A DNA stretch of 64,000 nucleotides, from contig NZ_JAVRIE010000002.1 of assembly GCF_031846165.1 (NCBI RefSeq), positions 62,001 to 126,000 of the forward strand. Direction: 5' to 3'. This DNA is from Glaciecola blandensis (lineage in GTDB: Bacteria; Pseudomonadota; Gammaproteobacteria; Enterobacterales; Alteromonadaceae). The position numbers were made by a program, and so were the translations under genes. Below are positions 13,888 to 21,749 of the stretch, one piece after another; position 1 is the stretch's first letter, and each line of letters starts with the position of its first letter. The notes beneath the pieces were generated by a model. The model searched no databases. It saw nothing but the letters and a program-made list of their open reading frames with translations, and was not told the origin of the DNA.

Positions 13888-16695
13888 ATGCGCGTTCAAG
13901 ATACTTCCGCTCGATACGACTATTTAAGCATTGATGAGCTTAACGATAAGTTTGTGACTAACAATGCACAAGAGCGACGCCGTGTTCTGACAGAGTTAAA
14001 ACATGCATTGAGTGAGTCTGAAAGTTTCGATATGGCTGTTGCATTTGTCACTAAGTCCGGTGTGATTTCATTACTTCAGTCGTTACTAAACTTTACTGAA
14101 CGTGGTGGCCGAGCTCGTATTGTTGCCTCTGACTATTTAGCCTTTACACAACCCGATGCTCTCAATTTATTGCATGGGATTGATGGTATTGAGCTGAAAT
14201 TGCTTCAAGGGGTTCAGTACCATGGGAAACTGTTTCTATTCAAAAAGAAACTATCTACTCAAGTGCTAGTGGGCAGTTCAAACCTGACTCAGGCGGCTCT
14301 CTCTAAAAACGATGAGATCAACTTTCTATTCTCCGATGGCTCAGAGCGTATCGATAAAGCTGAAAAAGAGTTTTCGAGGATTTGGTCGAACGCTGATGTT
14401 CTTAGTCCAAAATTGCTGACTGACTATGAGCAGCGTTACCTTGCTAATAAACAGAAAACACCTGCGGGCATCGTTAAGCTAAACACATTCACGCCAAACG
14501 AACTACAAAAGCAAGCCTTAGAAAACCTAAAATACTCGCGCAGTTTAGGTAAGCGTAGAGGACTTGTTGTATCAGCAACAGGAACAGGTAAAACCGTATT
14601 ATCTGCATTTGACGTGAGGCAATGTAATGCAAAGTCCGCATTATTTCTGGTCCATCGAACCACGATCGCAAAAAAGTCGATGGAAACCTACCAAAGCATT
14701 TTAAAAGGGGAATATTCTTTCGGCTTGGTTGGTGGAGACTCCGATGATTGGGATGCTGATTTTTTGTTTGGGACCGTTCAAACTTTATCAAAAGCAGCGA
14801 ACATGGCGCGTTTTGAGAAAAATCGCTTTGATTATATTGTTATTGATGAAACTCACAGAGCTGCATCGGACTCCTATCAGCGCGTTATTGATTTTTTTGA
14901 GCCTAAATTTCTATTGGGTATGACGGCAACACCTGAGCGTAGTGATAATCAGAATATTTTTGATATTTTTAACAATAATGTTGTTTGTGATATTCGTTTG
15001 CAAGATGCATTAGAGACTGAAATCTTGTGCCCCTTCCATTATTTTGGTATCGCTGATTTATGTACGTTAGATGGCGACGATATTTCTCTTCAATCATTAA
15101 CACGCCAGAAAAGGTTTGCGCATATCTATTCACAGTCATTAAAACTGGGCTCAGATAGGCAACCAATCAAAGCTTTATGTTTTTTGTCTCGCGTTGAAGA
15201 AGCAGAAGCCTTCGCCGACTTTTTAGTTTCAACTGGAAAGACTGCGATTGCCTTGAGTGGAAAGTCATCGGAGCTAGAAAAACAAAATGCTATTAGACAA
15301 CTAGATGATGGTGAACTCCAGTATATAGTTACCGTTGATATATTTAATGAGGGTATCGATATACCCAGCATTAATCAGATTATCATGGCGCGGCCGACAC
15401 AGTCCGCGATTATATTCGTGCAACAGTTGGGGCGTGGCTTACGAAAATATGATGGCAAAGAATACCTGACAGTTATCGATATTGTAGGTAATTATGATAA
15501 TAACTTCCTTATTCCTATCGCACTTTACGGTGATCGTAGTCGCAACAAAGATACGCTGAGACGGCTCATGCGTAGTGAAGAGTCCTTATTACCGGGTGAA
15601 AGTACCATTTCCTTTGATAGGATCGCAAAGGAGCGAATTTTCAAAGCCATTCAGACGTCACCGAAAATCGGTATTCGCGATTTAAAATCTGAATATAGGA
15701 TTGTAAAAGCGAAAATAGGTGAGACACCCTCGTTAATGGACATAAGGCAACATGGAGACTTATCTCCATATTTGTTTTGTAATCAATCCCAAGTCAAGTC
15801 ATTACATGAGTTTGCATCCAAATATGACAAAGATTACGACTCATCTGAGGTTGGTAGTTTTCCGTTGTTGGGGTTGTTAATAAAAGAGGGGCTGGATGGG
15901 GTCAGACCTTTTGAACCTATTGCATTGAGGCTGTTACTTGAAAATGGCCAAGTAGACTATGCTGAGTTCAGTAATTATTGCGATTCACATTGCGGTATAA
16001 CACCTTCATTAGAAGACTTTGCATCCACTCTTAATACTTTAAGTTTTCATTATGGCCAAGCTACCAATGCACGCGTTTTTGACGTTATCAATGTAGACTC
16101 GAAAGTCATAGGAAAAGACTTAGCTTCTCTAAACTCAAAACAGATTTTGCTTATCAATGATGCTATTGATAATGCTCTGGGAGAATATTCTGACCGTCGG
16201 CAAATAGGGCCTTATAACCAAGGTTTCATTGTAGGTGCAAAGTATACGTATAAGGAAACTTTTCGTATTTTAGGGTGGAATAAAAACCCTAATCCACAAA
16301 ATGTAGGAGGATACTTTTACAATCGCGACACCAATGATTGTGCGATTTTTGTGAACTATAACAAAGATGAGGAAATAGCAGAGTCGACACAATACAACGA
16401 TTATTTTATTGATAGAAAACGATTCCACTGGACAACCAAAAACAGTCGCACCTTAGCGAGTCCAGAGGTTAAAGCCCTTCTAGAGCAAGATGAAAATAAG
16501 CTCAGAGTGCCTCTTTTTATTCGCAAAGAAGCTAAAGCTGAAGGGTCCGCACGTTACTATATTGGTGAATTGAAAGTGATTAAAGGCAGTGAGCGACCAA
16601 CTACTATTGGCGGTAAAAATGCAGTGTCTATGGAATTTGAAATAGACAGCCCAATTCCACAAAAACTCTACCAACACCTTATTAAAAAAGTTTAG
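13888..16695 (+). CDS. PLD nuclease-SF2 helicase-DUF3427 protein
   Basis: This is a 935-aa multidomain protein. Residues about 30-180 form a phospholipase D-type nuclease with one HKD motif (YHGKLFLF near 111, GSSNLTQAAL near 130). Residues about 200-560 are a superfamily 2 helicase: SATGTGKT at 229-236, DETH near 319, MTATPERSD near 347, and the arginine-finger motif QQLGRGLRKYDGKEYL. Residues about 640-930 match DUF3427 (FRILGWNKNPNPQNVGGYF). A single HKD motif implies dimerisation for catalysis. It probably unwinds and cleaves nucleic acid (inference). With the adjoining NUDIX gene it forms a compact two-gene cassette flanked by the 207-bp repeats. Confidence 0.9.
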   Translation: MRVQDTSARYDYLSIDELNDKFVTNNAQERRRVLTELKHALSESESFDMAVAFVTKSGVISLLQSLLNFTERGGRARIVASDYLAFTQPDALNLLHGIDGIELKLLQGVQYHGKLFLFKKKLSTQVLVGSSNLTQAALSKNDEINFLFSDGSERIDKAEKEFSRIWSNADVLSPKLLTDYEQRYLANKQKTPAGIVKLNTFTPNELQKQALENLKYSRSLGKRRGLVVSATGTGKTVLSAFDVRQCNAKSALFLVHRTTIAKKSMETYQSILKGEYSFGLVGGDSDDWDADFLFGTVQTLSKAANMARFEKNRFDYIVIDETHRAASDSYQRVIDFFEPKFLLGMTATPERSDNQNIFDIFNNNVVCDIRLQDALETEILCPFHYFGIADLCTLDGDDISLQSLTRQKRFAHIYSQSLKLGSDRQPIKALCFLSRVEEAEAFADFLVSTGKTAIALSGKSSELEKQNAIRQLDDGELQYIVTVDIFNEGIDIPSINQIIMARPTQSAIIFVQQLGRGLRKYDGKEYLTVIDIVGNYDNNFLIPIALYGDRSRNKDTLRRLMRSEESLLPGESTISFDRIAKERIFKAIQTSPKIGIRDLKSEYRIVKAKIGETPSLMDIRQHGDLSPYLFCNQSQVKSLHEFASKYDKDYDSSEVGSFPLLGLLIKEGLDGVRPFEPIALRLLLENGQVDYAEFSNYCDSHCGITPSLEDFASTLNTLSFHYGQATNARVFDVINVDSKVIGKDLASLNSKQILLINDAIDNALGEYSDRRQIGPYNQGFIVGAKYTYKETFRILGWNKNPNPQNVGGYFYNRDTNDCAIFVNYNKDEEIAESTQYNDYFIDRKRFHWTTKNSRTLASPEVKALLEQDENKLRVPLFIRKEAKAEGSARYYIGELKVIKGSERPTTIGGKNAVSMEFEIDSPIPQKLYQHLIKKV

Positions 16696-16800
16696 TTTGA
16701 TCGCTGCTGATAAATGACTAACGTAAAATTAATTTTCGAAATATTACACATGGAACGTCCATTCAACTTTTGATACCCATCGAAAACACTTCCATTTATA

Positions 16801-17058
16801 ATGGCACCGACAATGCCGCACCAAACATCACCTTATTTTCCGTTATCCAAGGAGCAGCGTTTACTTAATTCAAAGGAGGAGGTCATGCACTTCTGGCAGC
16901 AGGCATGGCAGGAAGAACAAAGACTTTTTTTCACACAGGCAAACATGGCCTTACCCGATTTAAGTACTGAAAATACGGATTTTGATAGTGTGTTTGAAGC
17001 CATGTTGTCTCAACGCGACAGAATCAAGGAAACTCAGCAGTTAGTCGATTGGGCTTGA
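16801..17058 (+). pseudogene. 3' remnant of a methyltransferase-HNH gene
   Basis: An 85-codon frame starts at an ATG without a good ribosome binding site. From residue 18 on it equals the last 69 residues of the 580-aa methyltransferase-HNH protein except for the terminal residue; the first 17 residues match nothing in that gene. It lacks both the methyltransferase and HNH motifs, so it is a gene remnant, not a functional protein. Confidence 0.85.
16852..17058 (+). repeat. 207-bp direct repeat, copy B
   Basis: Second copy of 13172-13378. Differences fall mainly at third codon positions, meaning the two copies diverged while both were coding, so this is not simply a recent slippage duplicate. 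Confidence 0.95.
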
Positions 17059-17089
17059 ACGTTAGTTGACTAAATTGGTCCAATTTGAC

Positions 17090-17947
17090 CTACTTCAACA
17101 TCTGCTTTCTATACTCAATCGCAGTGACCAGAAACGCTTGCTTAAACCGCCTGCAAAAATAAGAATAGTCATTGTATCCAAGTGAAAACGCGATGGCTTT
17201 CACCGACTTACTTGTGTACATCAATAGCTTGCATGCTTCGCGTAACCTTCGTTCTTCCAGTAAGCTCTTTACGCTTTTACCAAAGTGACGTTTGCAGATA
17301 ACATTCAAATAATTGTTGCTGATGCTCAACGCGGAGGCATAAAAACTCACATTGCTATCAGAGGCAAAATGACGTTCAAGCAAAGCGCGAAACTTGGTGA
17401 CATGAGATGTGCTTGATTCCTCCTGTTTTTGCCCTTTTTCTTCAATAAACCAGCGGTTTAGTATAACAAGCAGTTGATAAGTCATTGCTCTCAAACAGTG
17501 TTCACTATCCATTTTTAAATCTGTAAATTCATTCAGGATATCATCAAGAAGGCTGCTGACTTTCTTAAACTGTTCTGTCCGAAGCGTTAGTGCCATCTCT
17601 CCACTGGTAGAATGAAAGAAGCGAAAACGATGTAAGAATTCACTGTCTTGGAATAGGTGAAGAAAGAACGAAGGTTCGAAAAGTACTACAATGGCTTTAA
17701 AGTTACTTTTTAAGACAGTACGTCTAACAGAGTGAGGGCTTGTAAAAAACACCGTTCCCTCGGTCGCATGGAATTTGTACTGATCAATCCAGACGTCGGC
17801 ATAACCTTCAAGCACAATAACAATCTCATAGAAGTCGATTATGTAGGGCGTGTCTGTTCGTACAAAGCTGCTTAAATCATCTAAGTATGCCGCATCAATG
17901 AGTAATTCTTGAGCATACTTTTTTCTATTGAACTTAAAGGTTTTCAC
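17090..17947 (-). CDS. AraC family transcriptional regulator
   Basis: This 285-aa protein has an N-terminal cupin-like sensing region (about 30-110, FYEIVIVLEGYADVWID) and a C-terminal double helix-turn-helix (about 190-283). The second helix reads VKAIAFSLGYNDYSYFCRRFKQAF and ends in EYRKQM. Such regulators bind a small ligand and activate nearby genes. It diverges from the phosphodiesterase gene across a 110-bp region, so that gene is the likely target (inference). The ligand is unknown. Confidence 0.9.
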   Translation of the reverse strand: MKTFKFNRKKYAQELLIDAAYLDDLSSFVRTDTPYIIDFYEIVIVLEGYADVWIDQYKFHATEGTVFFTSPHSVRRTVLKSNFKAIVVLFEPSFFLHLFQDSEFLHRFRFFHSTSGEMALTLRTEQFKKVSSLLDDILNEFTDLKMDSEHCLRAMTYQLLVILNRWFIEEKGQKQEESSTSHVTKFRALLERHFASDSNVSFYASALSISNNYLNVICKRHFGKSVKSLLEERRLREACKLLMYTSKSVKAIAFSLGYNDYSYFCRRFKQAFLVTAIEYRKQMLK

Positions 17948-18057
17948 AAAGATCTCAAAATGCGTGGATAGTTGAAAAGTACCATTCGTAACTTGCTTTG
18001 TCCATTGTCGTTCAGTCTAGTTCCTTTATGATCACTAGGTAAACCGGAGGAAGTAAC

Positions 18058-19716
18058 ATGCATCACAGTTTTCGATTAGTCATCGCGATAATTTTGTTTT
18101 CAACAGTATTTGCTATAAATGCGAATGAAAAAGAACGTCTAGTCATTCTATCAATCGATGGCTTGGGGTGGCATGAATTACAAACATTCAAAGACGATGG
18201 TACTTTGACTAGTGGCGCTCTAGTTCAACAAGACTTGATAATTAACAAGCTACAAGTCCTTGCGACAGGGAATACAGGGCCTAGTCATATTACTGCATAT
18301 ACCGGCGTTGAGCCGAAAGAGGGTGGTTGGGTTGGGAATACCTATTTGGTCCAAGGTCAATCACAAAAGACACGTCAAAGTGCCTTCACAGCGGTAAAAC
18401 CGCACTCGGAAATTAAGCATGTAGTCACCAAAATTAAAAATAAAGGCTTGAGCACAGCCTGTTTGAATGCCCCTACCGTAAACCCAAACCTACAATGTGA
18501 TTTCCAACTCAGTTTTTCTCCTCGAGTAGAGCCTTCCTGCGGCTTTTCTCTGACTAAGACAAATACTAAACTTCAATGCGGGACGGACAATCTCGCTATT
18601 GATTCGAATCGCTCAACAGTAACGTTCAATAATGTAGAAGTCACCTTGAAAGAAGGTGCCGTCGCGCCAATGTGCTGGTCAGAGAACGAAAAGTACTTTT
18701 CTCGATTGTTGTATAAAGAAACAAGTAGAGAAGGCATTAAACTCTATGTGGGACCTAAGCATTCTGTAAATGCCAATGATGCTTTTCACCGAGAGGCCCC
18801 GTCTTTTGTTTGCTGGCCTGGCTTAATCGATGGAAATAGCATAAGACTGGGTAAGATCTCACAAAGTGGTTTCTATAAGATCAGCCTATACCAACACGAT
18901 TATGCTATGCGATTACTTCAGTATGTTTTGTCAATGCAGCAATATGACGTTGTTCTTGCCTACACTTCATTTTTAGACAAGGTTCAACACGAACTATTGT
19001 CTGAAGTAGTTATTGATTCTCAAGGTAATACTATCAACTTTGTTGAGAATGCTTTCGCGGTCGTTTCGGATGATCTTAAGAGCATCATCGACAGCCTAAA
19101 TAAAAATGACTCGATGTTAGCTTTTTCTGATCATGGTTTTCAGAAATCAGACTTTGTGGTCTTTCCAAATGGTCTGTTACGCCCGTTCAATAAAAACATT
19201 CAGAACGATAAAAAAGCAGCTCACGTATTAGTGAGCGGTGCTTTAGGTCACATATATACAAATGACATGTCACGTTCGGAAAAAGAACAATTAAAAACCA
19301 GCTTGTTGAATTTGGAAATTAACGGCCAAGGTGTGTTTAATTTTGTTATTGAGAGAGGAGACGAAGGTTTTTCTGATTTCAATCATGAGAATAGTGGAGA
19401 CATTGTTGTCATGGTAAATCCCGGTTTCAGCCTAGATCCTCGTGTGCCTCCTACCGACAGATTTATCTATCCATCAATGGCCAAACCGGATGAAAAGCTA
19501 AAGAAATTACTGGTCGATATAGAGTATTTGTTTTTAAGCAAAGGAACGTCCAATAGGGTCTCACCCGGCGTGCACGGTTTTAACAGTGATGTTGCAGAAA
19601 TTGATGGCATTATTTTTGGCACCAACACATTTCAAGTTTTGCTTGAATCTGGCACAAGAAGTAAGAAAATCAGCGATGTAACTCCACTAATTGAAAAAGC
19701 AATATCAGCACATTAA
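18058..19716 (+). CDS. Secreted alkaline phosphatase superfamily phosphodiesterase
   Basis: This 552-aa protein has a signal peptide (1-22). It belongs to the type I phosphodiesterase/nucleotide pyrophosphatase branch: LVILSIDGLGWHEL gives the first metal Asp, GNTGPSHITAYTG carries the probable catalytic Thr, AFSDHGFQKSD supplies a metal Asp-His pair, and SPGVHGFN another His. It should hydrolyse phosphodiester or phosphoanhydride substrates in the periplasm. A very strong ribosome binding site (GGAGGAAG) precedes the ATG. A relic of a close paralogue lies at 10.9 kb. The probable regulator is the divergent AraC protein. Confidence 0.82.
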   Translation: MHHSFRLVIAIILFSTVFAINANEKERLVILSIDGLGWHELQTFKDDGTLTSGALVQQDLIINKLQVLATGNTGPSHITAYTGVEPKEGGWVGNTYLVQGQSQKTRQSAFTAVKPHSEIKHVVTKIKNKGLSTACLNAPTVNPNLQCDFQLSFSPRVEPSCGFSLTKTNTKLQCGTDNLAIDSNRSTVTFNNVEVTLKEGAVAPMCWSENEKYFSRLLYKETSREGIKLYVGPKHSVNANDAFHREAPSFVCWPGLIDGNSIRLGKISQSGFYKISLYQHDYAMRLLQYVLSMQQYDVVLAYTSFLDKVQHELLSEVVIDSQGNTINFVENAFAVVSDDLKSIIDSLNKNDSMLAFSDHGFQKSDFVVFPNGLLRPFNKNIQNDKKAAHVLVSGALGHIYTNDMSRSEKEQLKTSLLNLEINGQGVFNFVIERGDEGFSDFNHENSGDIVVMVNPGFSLDPRVPPTDRFIYPSMAKPDEKLKKLLVDIEYLFLSKGTSNRVSPGVHGFNSDVAEIDGIIFGTNTFQVLLESGTRSKKISDVTPLIEKAISAH

Positions 19717-19822
19717 GCCGAATACAAATATGCGAGTATTCAATGTATGAATGGCGGACTTCACACTTTCTGTTTATATTGGTCTACATAAAAATAAACA
19801 TTTTGCTGATGAGGAAGCTGTA

Positions 19823-20242
19823 ATGAACAACGAGATGATATTCCTGCCAGTACTTGCAAATATCCTACTGGTCTTTGGTATTTATGCCTACATGGGAAAA
19901 GCAAAATCACGAGCAGTAAAACAAGGAAGTGTTGATAAGAAAGTGGCAGCTCTAAACTCAAAGGCATGGCCCGAAAACGTTGTGAAGATTTCCAACAACC
20001 TAGACAACCAATTCGAATCACCGATCCTCTTTTACGTACTAAGCATTGTTTATTATTTAACAAATAATGTGACGGATATCCTAATACTCACCATGGCTGT
20101 CTATGTTATTACGCGTTACCTCCATAGTTACGTGCATATGACATCTAACTACGTGCCGTATCGCTTCAAATTGTTTGTCCTCGGTGTGTTAATTTTGTTG
20201 GGTTCATCGGTTTGGTTGGCAATAAAAATAATTACCCAATGA
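19823..20242 (+). CDS. MAPEG family membrane protein
   Basis: This 139-aa protein has four hydrophobic segments and the MAPEG pattern (AWPENVVKISNNLDNQFESPILFYVLSIV, then RYLHSYVHMTSNYVPYRF). MAPEG proteins include glutathione-dependent transferases and peroxidases, but many bacterial members are uncharacterised. The ATG at 19823 is chosen because GAGGAAG lies 5 nt upstream; an in-frame upstream start at 19751 would add 24 non-hydrophobic residues. Its last codons overlap the ChaC start (ATGA), indicating coupling. Confidence 0.85.
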   Translation: MNNEMIFLPVLANILLVFGIYAYMGKAKSRAVKQGSVDKKVAALNSKAWPENVVKISNNLDNQFESPILFYVLSIVYYLTNNVTDILILTMAVYVITRYLHSYVHMTSNYVPYRFKLFVLGVLILLGSSVWLAIKIITQ

Positions 20243-20808
20243 CGCTAGACACCCAACACCTCAACAAAAATCGCCAAGACCTGAGTCAGTTAGACGAAAT
20301 TTGGTTGTTCGGCTACGGCTCGCTGATCTATAAAGTTGATTTTGACTACATTAGAAGTGAGAGAGCACATATTTTCGGTTACGAGCGACGCTTTTGGCAG
20401 GGAAGTCATGATCATCGCGGTACGCCCGACAAGCCAGGCAGAGTGCTTACGCTCGTTGAGTCAGAAAACACGCGCTGCGGCGGTGTCGCATTTCAGGTTA
20501 GTCACGATGTATTCGATCATCTCGATCACCGTGAAAAAAACGGCTACCTGCGCCATGAAATTAGCCTTCATTTGGATTCCGGCAAGGCAGTCACTGGTTT
20601 GGTGTATACGGCTGATGCCGACAATGAAGCCTACTTAGGCGAGGCGAGCATTGCCGAATTAGCTGAGCAAATATATGAGTGTAGCGGACCAAGTGGACCT
20701 AATAGAGAGTATGTCTACGACTTGGCTGCGGCATTGCGTGCTCATGGCGAAATTGATGAGCATGTATTTGCGATAGAGAGGGCGCTCCGAGCAATGGAGC
20801 CAGCGTAA
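20239..20808 (+). CDS. ChaC-like gamma-glutamylcyclotransferase
   Basis: This 189-aa protein carries the ChaC/GGCT signature WLFGYGSLIYK near the N-terminus and the catalytic-Glu region LDHREKNGYLRHE. Family enzymes degrade glutathione to 5-oxoproline and Cys-Gly in the cytoplasm. The start is placed at 20239, where ATGA overlaps the MAPEG stop; a start at 20212 would add nine residues upstream. Coupling with a MAPEG protein suggests a shared glutathione theme. Confidence 0.9.
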   Translation: MTLDTQHLNKNRQDLSQLDEIWLFGYGSLIYKVDFDYIRSERAHIFGYERRFWQGSHDHRGTPDKPGRVLTLVESENTRCGGVAFQVSHDVFDHLDHREKNGYLRHEISLHLDSGKAVTGLVYTADADNEAYLGEASIAELAEQIYECSGPSGPNREYVYDLAAALRAHGEIDEHVFAIERALRAMEPA

Positions 20809-20912
20809 ATACAATCGTCCCCTATTGACGACATGCGTTCATTTGATGATACTTAATTGATGGCACCAGCTATAACTTACACTTAAGTACAGCATTTATA
20901 TTCAAGGAAGAC

Positions 20913-21635
20913 ATGATGAAAATGAAAACACCACTCTATGCTGCAGCGCTCCTTTCACTCGGCGTTGTTAACCAAGCAGCTTTTGCTCAACAACCAACCC
21001 TATCTTTCGTTGAGCTTGGATATGGTCAAACTAAGATTGAAGATGTATTTTCGGAAGACCGTTTTTCAGGTCTTAACCTGTCAGCCTCTTTTGAATTGAC
21101 AGAGGATTGGTATTTGCCCATAAACTATTTCAAGCACAGTGCAGATGACACGGCTACTTTCTCTCAGAGTTATACAGACGGTGTGAATGTCTTCCAAGAA
21201 GACTTTGACGAAAAATTTGAAGTGGATTACTCAGAATTTAGTATCGGATTAGGCTACATATTCAGGCTAGGCGATAGTTCTATGTTCACGGCAGATATTA
21301 GCTACTTGAAAGTTGAGGCAGAGGTAGCAACCACCGTCAATATTCGCACAACGTCGCCCACTGTCCCTGAAACCTTATTCACAGATCGATTTAGTGCATC
21401 AGAAAGCGACGATGGTTTATCTTCAAGACTTATGTACCGCAAGCGGGTGAACGATGCATTTCAGTTCAACGCAGGCTTGCACCTTAAAGTTGCTAGAATT
21501 AATAGTGAAACGGAGTCAAACAGCAGCGTGATTGCAGAGGGTTTGTATCATATCAATGAAAATTTTGCTTTGAAGCTTGCTGCTAGCTTAGGCGATGACG
21601 ATGCAATGATTGGCTCTGTCAGATATTCCTTTTAA
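20913..21635 (+). CDS. Outer-membrane beta-barrel protein
   Basis: This 240-aa protein has a signal peptide (cleavage likely at AFAQQ). It is made of alternating amphipathic strands and ends in VRYSF, with the C-terminal Phe recognised by BamA. It fits small 8-stranded OmpA-like or OMP_b-brl families. No ligand clue is visible. Two tandem ATGs (20913 and 20916) follow AAGGAAG; the second has better spacing. It stands alone between unrelated genes. Confidence 0.8.
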   Translation: MMKMKTPLYAAALLSLGVVNQAAFAQQPTLSFVELGYGQTKIEDVFSEDRFSGLNLSASFELTEDWYLPINYFKHSADDTATFSQSYTDGVNVFQEDFDEKFEVDYSEFSIGLGYIFRLGDSSMFTADISYLKVEAEVATTVNIRTTSPTVPETLFTDRFSASESDDGLSSRLMYRKRVNDAFQFNAGLHLKVARINSETESNSSVIAEGLYHINENFALKLAASLGDDDAMIGSVRYSF

Positions 21636-21749
21636 GACGTACTGAGAATAGCGCACCGTTTACCTAGCTTTTCCCTGCTTATCGTGGCTTTTCACCGTAA
21701 GCAGGACCACTCAAAACGGGAAAATACCATTCCCTATAGGAATAGCGAT

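Noticed and set aside
16801..17058. Independent small toxin or antitoxin gene
   Set aside because: All but 17 residues are the duplicated C-terminus of the methyltransferase-HNH protein, so it is treated as a gene remnant.
6815..20000. Integrase gene or repeated tRNA 3' end marking a classical island
   Set aside because: No tyrosine or serine recombinase motif and no second copy of the tRNA T-arm and acceptor segment was recognised, so a classical integrative element is not claimed.
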